Shown: positions 18,697 to 27,927 of the stretch, piece by piece
How positions within the stretch are numbered: the stretch's first letter is position 1
Layout of the letters: the number at the start of each line of letters is the position of its first letter
Source: Diacronema lutheri
Lineage: Eukaryota; Haptophyta; Pavlovophyceae; Pavlovales; Pavlovaceae
Assembly: GCA_019448385.1 (NCBI GenBank)
Contig: JAGTXO010000033.1
Span: forward strand, 77,001 to 141,000
Reading direction: 5' to 3'
DNA length: 64,000 nucleotides
Position numbers and translations under genes: made by a program
The notes under the pieces: model-generated
Told to the model about the DNA's origin: nothing
Databases searched by the model: none
What the model saw: only the letters and a program-made list of their open reading frames with translations

Positions 18697-21195
18697 ATGG
18701 GGTCGCGTGTCGATGAGATGAGCGCCACGTCCTTTTCCGATCTCGAGGAGGACGTGCTGCTGCGCGTGCTCGCCTTGTTGCGCGCGGCGGACCTGCTCGC
18801 CCTCGGCGCGTCGTGCCGCCGGCTTCACGCCCTTGCCGAGCGCGACGACCTCTGGGCGCCGCTGTGCGCGCGCCGCTGGACGCTACCCGTCGCGTGGGCG
18901 GCTCGAGCGCGCTCATGGCCGCCGGTCGACGGGTCGGGCGGACCTGCGTTCCGAAAGCTGCCGCCGCCGCCCGCCTTGGGCGCACATCGCGGCTGCGAGC
19001 TCGTGCGCCTGCGCGACTCGCGCTCGCATCCCGATTCGAACGGCCGCCTCGCGCTACGGATCTCGCGCGACACACGCACGGGCCGCGCGCTCGTCGCGCT
19101 CGTCGGCGCGGCGCTGCCGCTGTCGGGTGCTGCGCCCACCGGGGTGGAGGCGGCGTGCGCGATCGATGAGATGCGCCTCGTCGACGCCAACTCGCTCGAG
19201 CCCGTCTTCCCGTCGCGCTGGGCGGCGGCCGCCGACGCGCAGCCCGGCGCCGGCGCAGGCGGCGGCGGCGTGCGCCCGGCCCGCGCGCTCGCGGCGTGGA
19301 AGGCGGCTTGGGCGCAGCGCACGGCGACCGACGCGGTTGTGCGCGCCGAGCTCTATCACGCTGCCGCGCACCTCTACCCCGACGGCAGCGCCGCGCTCGA
19401 CGCGCTCGCCAACGCGCGGCGGTGGGCCGAGCCGAGCGGCACGTCGGTCGGCGCGATGCGCGCGCTCGGCGAGTACGGTTGGGAGGCGGTGTGGGCGCAG
19501 CTGCCCAAGGGGCTGCGCGCGGGCACGGACTACTTGCGCCACGCCCGCTCGTCCATGCAGGCCGTCCAGGCCGCCGTCGCCGACGCGCGCGCGGCCGCGG
19601 CGGCGCGTGCCCCCTTCCGCGGCGGCGGAGGAGGCGGAACGGGCGCCCCCTTCCGCGGCGGCGGAGGAGGCGGAACGGGCGCGCGCGCGGCCGCGGAGCG
19701 CAACGTGCCGCTCTCGTTGCCGCTCGTCGCATTCGCTTACCTGCGCGAGCTCAATAGCGACGTGCGGTTGCGTGATTGGGCGCGCCTCGAGGCGGCCGTC
19801 GAGGCGAACGAGCTCGGCGCGGTGAGCGGCGCGGCGGGTGGCGCGCGCGCGCGCAGGCCGCCGCTCGAGGCCGGCGCGCTCATCGTCGCCGCGTGGGACG
19901 ACCCGTTGTGCGATGTTGGCGCAATCGCGGCCGCACTCGACACGCTGGGCGACGCCCTCTGCGAGCGGCTGGGCCTTCGCGCGGCCGACGCCAGCGCCGC
20001 CGCCGATGCCGCCCGCGCGCCGCCGCCACTCGCGCCTGCGCCGCGCTCGGCCGCGGCGGCCGCCACCGACGGTGCGGACGTGGCGGCGACGGCGGCGGCG
20101 GCCGTTCGTACAGGCCACGGCGCTGCCTCAGCGCGCGCGCCTCCCCGACGCGTCCTCGAGTCCGCCAATGCCCTGCTCTTCGGCGAGGAGGGTCTCAACA
20201 ACATCGAGCGGCCTTATTACGACACTCGCAATTCGCAGCTGCAATACACGCTACTCTGCGCCGAGTGGCGACACGGGCTGCCGATCACGCTCGCCATCAT
20301 CTACGCCGCCGTCTGCGCGCGCGCTGGCCTCCACCTCGAGCCTGTCTCACTCCCCCTCCATTTTGTGCTTGGCGGTCCGTGGCGATGCGCCGTCCTGCGC
20401 CAAAAGCGCAGCCGCCGCCATGCGCTCGCTCGCTCGCTCCCTCGCTCGCTCCCTCGCTCGCTCGCCGCCTCTGCGCGCGCCTCACGCGTCACGCCGCGCG
20501 TCACGCCGCGCGTCACGCGCGTCACGCTCGCCCGCTCAGTTCCACCCAACGTAACGGCCGATGCCGCGCCTGCGGGGTGGGGCGGGCATGGCGACGGTGA
20601 TCGGCTGCTCGTCGACGCGTTCGCGCGCGGCCAGCTGCTCTCGCTGCACGAGGCGCGGCAGCTCGTCGTCTCGCGCTCGGGGCTGCCGTGGAACCCCGCG
20701 TACGCCGCGCCGTGCAGCGCGCGCGACGTGTGGGCGCGCATGCTGCGTAACCTCGCACTCGTGCCGCAGCACTTGCTCCCAGGCGGAGGCGGAGGCGGAG
20801 ACGCGCAGGCCGGCGCGGCGCGGCACGCGTCGACCGCCTTCGGCTCGCTCCATGCGTGGGCGAGCGCTACCACCGAGCAGCGTCGCGCGCGCGTCGCCTC
20901 AGACTTCCTGCTCAGCGCGCTGCTGCGCGCCGACCTTAACGCGCACGCGCGCGCGCTCAGCCGCGCGGGGGGTGGCGCGAACGATGGTGGCGATGTGCCG
21001 CCGCCCGCGCTGCCGCCGCCGCCGCAGCTCGGCGCGCAAGCCGAGCGCAACTACGCGTGGCGCGCGCTCCCGCCCGCGCGCTCGACGGACGACGGCCCGG
21101 ACGGCGCGCCTCTCAGTGAGGGCGATTCCCAGTGTGTGTGGCCCTCTGCGCTGTCCGTGACTGAGCTACTGGGGCTCTGGACGCCGTGGTGCTGA
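18697..21195 (+). CDS. F-box protein with transglutaminase-like (SirB1) domain, FBXO21-like
   Basis: Two exons, 18697-20374 and 20540-21195, about 777 residues; read through without splicing it would be 832. The F-box is at the N-terminus (DLEEDVLLRVLALLRAADLL). After helical regions and a duplicated Gly-rich insert, the SirB1/transglutaminase-like domain appears: NALLFGEEGLNNIERPYYDT and GLPITLAIIYAAVCARAGL, as in FBXO21, an SCF ubiquitin-ligase substrate adaptor. The proposed intron (gtccgt...ctcag) removes an Arg/Ser repeat from (ctcgctcc)n DNA and leaves HFVLG joined to VPPNVTADA. The splice is less certain than the domain call. Confidence 0.8.
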   Translation: MGSRVDEMSATSFSDLEEDVLLRVLALLRAADLLALGASCRRLHALAERDDLWAPLCARRWTLPVAWAARARSWPPVDGSGGPAFRKLPPPPALGAHRGCELVRLRDSRSHPDSNGRLALRISRDTRTGRALVALVGAALPLSGAAPTGVEAACAIDEMRLVDANSLEPVFPSRWAAAADAQPGAGAGGGGVRPARALAAWKAAWAQRTATDAVVRAELYHAAAHLYPDGSAALDALANARRWAEPSGTSVGAMRALGEYGWEAVWAQLPKGLRAGTDYLRHARSSMQAVQAAVADARAAAAARAPFRGGGGGGTGAPFRGGGGGGTGARAAAERNVPLSLPLVAFAYLRELNSDVRLRDWARLEAAVEANELGAVSGAAGGARARRPPLEAGALIVAAWDDPLCDVGAIAAALDTLGDALCERLGLRAADASAAADAARAPPPLAPAPRSAAAAATDGADVAATAAAAVRTGHGAASARAPPRRVLESANALLFGEEGLNNIERPYYDTRNSQLQYTLLCAEWRHGLPITLAIIYAAVCARAGLHLEPVSLPLHFVLGGPWRCAVLRQKRSRRHALARSLPRSLPRSLAASARASRVTPRVTPRVTRVTLARSVPPNVTADAAPAGWGGHGDGDRLLVDAFARGQLLSLHEARQLVVSRSGLPWNPAYAAPCSARDVWARMLRNLALVPQHLLPGGGGGGDAQAGAARHASTAFGSLHAWASATTEQRRARVASDFLLSALLRADLNAHARALSRAGGGANDGGDVPPPALPPPPQLGAQAERNYAWRALPPARSTDDGPDGAPLSEGDSQCVWPSALSVTELLGLWTPWC

Positions 21196-21276
21196 GACAG
21201 TTGAGGCAGCAAGTGGGCGCGCCCTACGGCTGCGGCTGCGCATGGAAAGCGTTCGCCCCGCTCTCTTTCTCTGCCC

Positions 21277-22394
21277 CTAGCTCCGACCAAGACCCCGGCC
21301 GTCCATAGCCGCCACGGGCACGCCAAACGTCGTCTTCCGGTTCGCGTCGAATGGCGCTGGCGGGCGCGCGCCGCTCGCGGCCTCGCTCTGCGCGAACAGC
21401 TCGCCCGTTGTCGTGCGCAGCGGCGTGCGCGCGTGTGCCCCCTCCTCGTGCGCGACGGACTGGAGCGAGGAGTGCGTGGTCGAGATCCCCGGCCCGGCGG
21501 TGAACCAGCGGTGCGAGCCCTGCGGCGCGACGTAGAAACGGGCGTTGGTTGTCACGAATGCGCCGGCTGAGGACGCTGTCACTGCGCCGTTGCGGTGCGC
21601 ACCGCCGCCGCCGAACGCGGCGAGGCCGCCGCCGCGCGCAATGTCGCCCAGACGGCGCGCGTCCGACACGGCCCGGCGAGCGCGCGCGGCCTCGACGAGG
21701 CGCGCGCCGTCCGTGTGCGCGACGAAGGCTGCGGCGGAAGTGGTCTGCGTGCGGTGGGCGCCCGCCGCGTCGCCCGCGCCGCCGCCGCCGCCACAAATGA
21801 GCACGCCGCTGCTGGCAGCGCGCATGGTGCGCGCGGCGTGTATGCGCGCGCCCTGTGCCACGCCTGCCTTGAACAGGTCGGGGAAGTGGGCGAGGGCGAC
21901 GGATGCTTGGCGCTCGGCGAGCGCAGGTGGGTCTGAGCGCAGCGCCGCAGCCACCCCGCCCGTGCTCGTCGCCGCTGTGCCCGCGGTGCCGCGCTGCGCG
22001 AGCCCCGCCAGCGCGTGTGGCGGGAAATCCGAATGCGTCGTCGACGCGAGGTCCGCGCCGTACTTGCCCGTGATGGACAAGGGCGTGAGCGGGTCGGCGG
22101 GTACGCCAGCGGCGCGCATGTGGCGCGTGCTCGCGTACACGCCCACGCCGAGCGAGAGCCGATGGCTCGTCTGGTAGGTGCCAGCAGGCACGTCGGTCGA
22201 CCAGCTCAGCCGCACGACGTCGCGGCGCGCGACCGGCGGCTGCCGCGCGGGACGATGCAGAAACACACGGGCGCGCACGAGACGCGTGGCATGAGCGCGG
22301 GGCAGCCGAGTGGGTCATGGCGTGGGAACACGAGCCACTGCACGGACTCCCTTCGCCGTCCACGCACCTGGTACTCCGACGCCGACGCCGCCAT
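21277..22394 (-). CDS. Unrecognised protein with repeated T-T-H/F motifs, possibly axonemal
   Basis: A tiny first exon (22394-22368, MAASASEYQ) and a large one (22239-21277) join in phase 0 through a 128-bp GTGCGT-CAG intron, giving about 329 residues. The protein is Ala/Gly-rich with spaced short motifs: GKYGADLASTTHSDFPPHAL, FVTTNARFYVAP, GISTTHSSLQ, LRTTTGELFA and KTTFGVPVAA. Such irregular extended repeats are seen in microtubule inner proteins, and ciliary genes are nearby, but no named family was matched. The call as a real gene rests on the good splice joining two frames and on low background for such motifs. Confidence 0.6.
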
Positions 22395-22552
22395 CGCCGA
22401 CGTAACGTCACACTGTGAGTCACTCACCGTCTACAGACCACAGCGCACGTCATGAACATGCGCTCACCGCAGCTGACGATCTGGCGAACATGTGGGCGTG
22501 CACGCCACTTCGCGGCTGGCAATCCCCGGACGTCACGGAGTGTCAAGTTGGC

Positions 22553-23455
22553 TCAGACCTTGAAGCCCGTGTGGATCGCCACCGCGCCAAAAGTGAGGTT
22601 GGTGTACGACACCGCCTTGAAGCCCGCGTCCGCAATCCAGCGCGCGAATGCGTCCTGCGCCGGGAACTTTCGGATCGATTCGACGAGGTACTGGTACGAC
22701 TCGCGATCATTCGCGACGAGAGCGCCAAGCGCCGGAATCATCCGGAACGAGTACTCGTCGTACAGCGCGCGCAGGATGCGCGGCTGCACCTGGCTGAACT
22801 CGAGGCATACAAAGCGGCCGCCCGGACGGAGCACGCGCCGAGCCTCGCGCAGCGCCTTGGGCACGTCCGTCACGTTGCGGATGCCAAAGGCGATCGAGTA
22901 GACGTCAAACGAGCTGTCGTCGAACGGAAGCGTCTCCGCGTCACCCTGAACCCAGCGAAGCGCGGGCGCGCCGGGACGCTGCAGCTGTGCGCGCGCGCCC
23001 GCGCGCTGCTCGCCTACGCGGAGCATATCCGCGTTGATGTCGAATACGGTGACCTCCGCGCGCGCGCGCGCCGACGGCCCGTCGGCGGCGAGGGCGTCAG
23101 CAATGCGGAAGGTGATGTCGCCGGTGCCACCAGCGACGTCGAGCACGCGCACGCCAGTCGAGCTCGCCGCGTTGATCGCGGGAAGCCCCATTCCATCCAC
23201 AAAGTGGTCCTTCCACACGCGGTGCACGCCGGCTGACATGACGTCGTTCATCAGGTCGTACGAGTCCGCCACGCGGCTGAAGACCTCGCCGACCATCTTG
23301 GCCTTGTCGGCCTGCGGCACGTCGCGGTAACCAAAGTGCGTCGTCTGATCGTGCCGCTCGGCCGCCAGTGCGCGCGCATCGCGCAAGCCGCGGCGGCCCA
23401 CGACCGGCGCGCACGCGCATCGTCGCCACGACGTCGCCAAAATGCTCGCCATCAT
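22553..23455 (-). CDS. COQ5: Ubiquinone biosynthesis C-methyltransferase COQ5 (mitochondrial)
   Basis: Single exon, 300 residues. The N-terminal MMASILATSWRRCACAPVVG is basic and amphipathic like a mitochondrial presequence. The UbiE/COQ5 motifs follow: QTTHFGYRDV, SYDLMNDVMSAGVHRVWKD, the SAM-binding LDVAGGTGDITFRIAD, the signature SSFDVYSIAFGIRNVTDVPK and LRPGGRFVCLEFSQVQPRIL, ending AIHTGFKV as in animal and yeast COQ5. It methylates the benzoquinol ring during coenzyme Q synthesis at the inner membrane. Plastid MenG relatives exist, but the WKD and tail fit COQ5 better. Confidence 0.93.
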   Translation of the reverse strand: MMASILATSWRRCACAPVVGRRGLRDARALAAERHDQTTHFGYRDVPQADKAKMVGEVFSRVADSYDLMNDVMSAGVHRVWKDHFVDGMGLPAINAASSTGVRVLDVAGGTGDITFRIADALAADGPSARARAEVTVFDINADMLRVGEQRAGARAQLQRPGAPALRWVQGDAETLPFDDSSFDVYSIAFGIRNVTDVPKALREARRVLRPGGRFVCLEFSQVQPRILRALYDEYSFRMIPALGALVANDRESYQYLVESIRKFPAQDAFARWIADAGFKAVSYTNLTFGAVAIHTGFKV

Positions 23456-23822
23456 TTTTTCTGGATTCCTCAGGGCGGGAAAAAGACGGCCAGCCCACAG
23501 AGAACGCCGTTTGCTTTGCGCGCTCCAAGCTCCGAGGCGAGGAGCACAAGGCGTGCACGCACGACCACGGCTGCCCACGGCCACACGCTGCCCTCGGCCA
23601 TTGAGCTTGGAGCGTGCAGAATGCATCGGCATTGCCCTGAACTGCAGCAAACCCCGGCGGCGGCAAGGCAGGACATCCTTGGCCCGTCACCAACGTCAAC
23701 GCGTTTGACAAAGCTAAGTGGGCAAGTCGAAGTCACCCCCCATCCTCCATGAGGGCAATGAGTATATGACGGTGCCTAGGTACATCATCATCGGCATCGT
23801 GCGCTCCACGCCGCCGCGCGCG
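23456..23822. other. Intergenic, about 367 bp
   Basis: This separates the COQ5 start from the DRC11 stop; both genes are on the minus strand. Part of it (23450-23480, 23740-23790) is relatively AT-rich. I see no coding or RNA pattern; it should contain the COQ5 promoter and the DRC11 3' end. Confidence 0.5.
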
Positions 23823-26746
23823 TCACTTCTTCTTCGCGCCCTTGGCCGCGCCCTTTGCGCCCTTTGCGCCCGCGTCGCCCTCAGGCTTCTTGTCGAGGCC
23901 GAGCGTCTTCGCGTACCACTCGCACAGCGCCACGTCGTCCGCGTGGTAAATGGGCGTCTCCTTTGCAAGCGGGCCAATCAGCTCGTTCATCGAGAAGGGC
24001 TTGCGCTCGAGCCGCTCGACGCGCCGTTGCGTGATCGAGCGGCGCACAACGCGCACGATTGCGCCCGACGAGTAGTGCTCGGAGATGCGCGCGAGTGTCT
24101 GCACGTCGTCGGCGGGCGGGCTGAGAACGCCTTGCCGCTTGAGCGCCTCCTGCCAGAGCATGTATCGCGAGGGGTAATCGGGCAGCGGCAAGAAGAGCAC
24201 CTTCTGGAAGAAGGAGAGCAGCGCGTTGTAGTCCTTGGCCTTGTCGAGCGCGTACGGTCGCTCGGAGCCTCCGATGATGAGCACGCGGTCGGTGAGGGCA
24301 AGCAGCCGCTTCTTCTCAGACTTGTGCTCGACCAGCTCGCGCAGCGGCTTGAGGATGCGGTTGGGCGGGTCGCCACCCGCTTTGCCGCCCTTCTTCGCCT
24401 TGCCCGATTGGAAGACTGACTGTGCAGGCGCGCGCGCGAGCGGCGAGGCCAGCGGCGCGGCGCGGTCGTGGCGCGCACGCGTGGCCGCGCGGGCTGTGAC
24501 CGCGCGCGCGCCGCCACCGCGGCGCGCGGCCGGCGTGCACGCGCGCGCGCGCGCACCTCCACGTCGCCGATCCACACGACGGACGGCTGGTACGCCTTTG
24601 CGGGCTTGAGCACGGCGTAGACCATCTCGTACGGACCCTTTTTGCCCGGGTACTTGCCGGTCGTGTTACTCGGCGTCAAATCGAAGAAGTTTGCGCCCGT
24701 CTCCGTCGCGACCGCGTGCGCGAGCATGCGCTTGCCGCTGCCGCGGCTGCCGACGAGCAGCGCGGCGCGCACGCCGCTCCAGTGGTCCTTGATCTGCTGC
24801 TCGCCGAGCGGCCAGATGCAAAACTCGGTGAGCGCCTGCCGCAGCTGCGACACGGAAGGGTCGGGCCAGCGCGGCCGCTCGGGCTCGCGCGCGCCCGGCT
24901 CGGCCGGCGGCAGCTTTTGCGCGGCGAGCGCGAGCTTCTCGACGGCGCGGCCGAGGTGGAGGAACGAGCCCACGAACTCGGCGACGTGCACCTGCGCGAG
25001 AGGGCGGCGTAAGCGAGGCGAGCAGCGCCGCGCGGGCCGCGCGGCTCAGCCGTCGCCGCTCCGCCCCTCGCGCACCGCGCACCGCGAGCCCCGCGCGCGC
25101 GCCTTTGGGTGCTTCTTGACGAGCTCCTTGTTGATCAGGTCGCGGTAGAGCTGGTCGAGGGTCTTGGAGGCGATGTCCTTGGGCTCCTTTGGCCCCTTCG
25201 GCTTGCCCTTCCCCTTCTTCCCCTTCCCCTTCTTCCCCTTGCCCTTGCCCTTCTTCCCCTTCTTGCCCTTCTTGCCGCGGTTACGGTCGCGCTCGAAGGC
25301 CTCCTCGAGGTTGGTGAGCTCCTGCTCGATGCGCTGCTTGACCTGCTCGCGCACCGCGTCCTCCACGTCGGGCCTGACGAGCTGCTTCACCAGCTCGGTG
25401 TCGTAGCGCTGCGCGAAGTTGTCCGCCTCGTCGCGCAGCTGCCACTTGTCCGACCACAGCCGGAAGGCCGCCTCCATGCCGAGGGCAAAATGGCGGTCGG
25501 GTGGAGGCTCGTCGGGCTCGGCGTCGCCCTTCTTCTTGGCCTTGGCCGCCTTCTCCTTGTCCGCCTTCTCCTTGGCCTTCTTCGCCTTGTCGTCGAGCGG
25601 CACCTCCTCGACGGGCGGCTCGGCGTTGAGGTCGTCGAGCTTGGGGAAGGCGCCCGTGCGCTCGTGCTCCTTGACGTACCAGTCGCGCAGCTGGTCGAGC
25701 ATCTCCTCGCGCATCTCGGCGGCCTCGTGCGCGTTCACCTCCTCCTTGAGCGTCACGAGCGCGCGCTTGTACTCCTCCGCGTGCATCGCCTGCACGTGCT
25801 TGCGCCGCAGCCGGTTCTGCGCCTGCGCGAGCAACGGGTCCTTGTCGGGCGCATGCGGCAGCGGGGGCTCCATGCCCAGGAAGACGAGCTCCTCTCGGCG
25901 CATCAGCTCGGTGCGCCTGCGCGCGTCGTACCCGCGCCACCGCGCCGACACGATCCGCGCTGCCGTGTCCGGGTCGCGCTCGTCCGCATCCGCGCCGAGC
26001 TGCATGAGCTTGCGCTCCCGCTCCTCCTCGAGCTGGATCTGGCGCATGCCGCGCGCGCGCTGCCGGCCTTGCCGCGCACGCTCGTGGATCTGGATGGCGC
26101 GGATGGCCGTGTCGAGGCTGAGCACGTCCCCGCTCCCATCAAGCTCCTCCTTCGACCCGTCGGGCAGGTTGAACTGCAGCGTGTACGTGTCGAGCAGCTT
26201 ATCGCGCACGCTCAGGTCCTCGCGGTCGTCGACAAAGTAGCGCGGCACCGGCACCTCGAGCACGGTCGGCGGCAGCTTGAGGTCGACGAGCACCTCGTCG
26301 AGGTTGAGGAAGTTGATGCCGCGATTGAGCGCGACGAGCGCATCTTTGATCTCGAGCACGCGCCCCATCACCGGGATGAGCGTGTCCTTGATGTCGATCC
26401 GCTTCTGCGGGTGCACGCACTGGTCGTAGGCCTCCTCCAGCTTGCGCACGACCTGAAGGTAGCGGATGTACAGCGTGCCAAAGTGGTCAAAGCGCTGCTC
26501 ATCGTCCTGCGGCACCGACGTGTCGAACGCCGCCGGCTCGTTCACCTCAAGCTGGTCGAGCAGCTCGACCATCGCCTCCCTCCACAGCTGGTCATACGTG
26601 CTGCGCAACGAGCGCGCGCGCCCGCACGCGCGCGCGCCCGCAAGCGCGCGCGCAGGGCACGACGACGGCGCGCGCGTGAGCGCGCGAGCGTGACGCATCC
26701 GCGCACGCCTGGCATCGGCGCGCGAGCGCGCGCACGTGTTGGCCAT
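23823..26746 (-). CDS. DRC11: Dynein regulatory complex subunit 11 (IQ and AAA domain)
   Basis: Exons 26746-26736, 26600-25103, 24991-24557 and 24419-23823, about 846 residues (human IQCA1 about 822). The 11-nt first exon supplies MAN and joins to TTYDQLWREAM, the family N-terminus. An IQ motif (DTAARIVSARWRGYDARRR), coiled coils and a Lys-Gly run (KKGKKGKKGKGKGKK) precede the AAA-like domain: LLVGSRGSGKRMLAHAVATE, NTTGKYPGKKG, SVVWIGDVE and RVLIIGGSERPY. The P-loop ends GKR rather than GK(S/T). The second intron either uses a GC donor at 25102 (best family fit) or a GT at 25075 adding nine residues. It is part of the nexin link of motile cilia. Divergent from PSTK. Confidence 0.92.
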
Positions 26747-26830
26747 CCTCGCCCGGCCGCGCGCCGGTGCCGGCGAGCGGCAGCAGCCCGCTCCGCGCGA
26801 TGGCGGCGCGTAACGGGCAGCGCGGCGAAA

Positions 26831-27895
26831 ATGGCGGCAATCCGTCAGGGATGTCTCGTGTGCCTTAGCGGCATCCCTGGCGCAGGGAAGACCACACTCG
26901 CCGCGCAGATCGCCGCCGACCGCGAGCCGCTGCGCGAGGCGCTCGGCATTGACGTTGCGCCCAGGGTCACGCACATCTGTTATGACGAGCTCATGCGCGC
27001 GCGTGCCGCGGCGTCGGGCGGCGGCGATGCCGCGGGCTTTGACGTCGGCGCGTGGCGCGCATCACGCGCGGACGCCGCGGCGCGTGCGCGCGCGGCGCTG
27101 CTCGCGGCTGGCACCACTGGCGATTGCCCGTCGACCGCCGTCTGCGTTCGTCCTCTCTCGCCTGCACTCGTGCTGCTCGACGACAATGCGCACTACCGGT
27201 CGATGCGCAAGCAGGCCTTCCACCTCGCGCGCGAGTGCGGCGCCGCGTTTGTGCACGTGCACGTCGACGCGCCGCTACCGCTCGCCCTCGCGCGCAACGC
27301 GGCGCGCGACCCCGCCGAGCGCGTGCCCGAGCCGCTCCTCCTCGAGATGGCCGAGAGCTACGAGCGCGCCCGCGCCTCGGCGTGCGGCTGGGAGCGAACA
27401 ACGCTCACGGTCAGCACGGACGCGCACGGCGCCGGCGCGCGCTGGACGGCGGTGCTCGAGCCCGCCGCGCTCGTGCGCGAGTGGTGCGAGCGGCAGCTCG
27501 ACGAGGACGACGCCATCGCCGAGGCCGCTGCGCGCGACGATGCGCACCGCGCGGCAAGCCGCACGGTGACGCTTGCAAGCGTCACGCACCGCCTCGACAT
27601 ACGCAGCCGGCAGGTGGTCGCGCGCTGCCTCGACGCGAGGCGCGACGCACCCGCCGACGAAAAGCGCGCGCTCGCCGCGCGCCTCAACGCCGCGCGTCGC
27701 GCGCTGCTCGCGCGCGCGAGGGAGACGGCCGTGGCCAACGCAGCGGAGCTCGACGCGGACGCTGCCGAGCTGCTCGTCGACGAGGCGAGCGCCGCGTTCG
27801 CCTTGGACTGTCGCGCGGCGCTGCCGGCCGAGCGCGAGGCCCAGCCGACAGGGTGCTCGGCCGCAGACGATGCCGACGAAAGTCGCAGAAGCTAG
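26831..27895 (+). CDS. PSTK: O-phosphoseryl-tRNA(Sec) kinase
   Basis: Single exon, 354 residues, ATG 84 bp from the DRC11 start. P-loop CLSGIPGAGKTTLAAQIA; ICYDELM after it; then LVLLDDNAHYRSMRKQAFHL, which matches the PSTK-specific DDN.YY.SMR region; VHVDAPLPLALARNA; and a helical C-terminal domain. The enzyme phosphorylates Ser on Ser-tRNA(Sec) before SepSecS makes selenocysteinyl-tRNA, so the organism should encode selenoproteins. KTI12 is the nearest alternative family, but DDN with the SMR motif favours PSTK. Confidence 0.88.
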   Translation: MAAIRQGCLVCLSGIPGAGKTTLAAQIAADREPLREALGIDVAPRVTHICYDELMRARAAASGGGDAAGFDVGAWRASRADAAARARAALLAAGTTGDCPSTAVCVRPLSPALVLLDDNAHYRSMRKQAFHLARECGAAFVHVHVDAPLPLALARNAARDPAERVPEPLLLEMAESYERARASACGWERTTLTVSTDAHGAGARWTAVLEPAALVREWCERQLDEDDAIAEAAARDDAHRAASRTVTLASVTHRLDIRSRQVVARCLDARRDAPADEKRALAARLNAARRALLARARETAVANAAELDADAAELLVDEASAAFALDCRAALPAEREAQPTGCSAADDADESRRS

Positions 27896-27927
27896 AATTT
27901 TAATGTGTAGAAAAAAGCTGTCAGGGG

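Noticed and set aside
25109-26830. Long plus-strand open frame (Leu/Val-rich) opposite DRC11
   Set aside because: It is the antisense of a well-conserved gene. GC-rich codon bias leaves the complementary frame stop-free, and its Leu/Val/Arg runs mirror Glu/Lys/Ala codons. No domain and no splice support.
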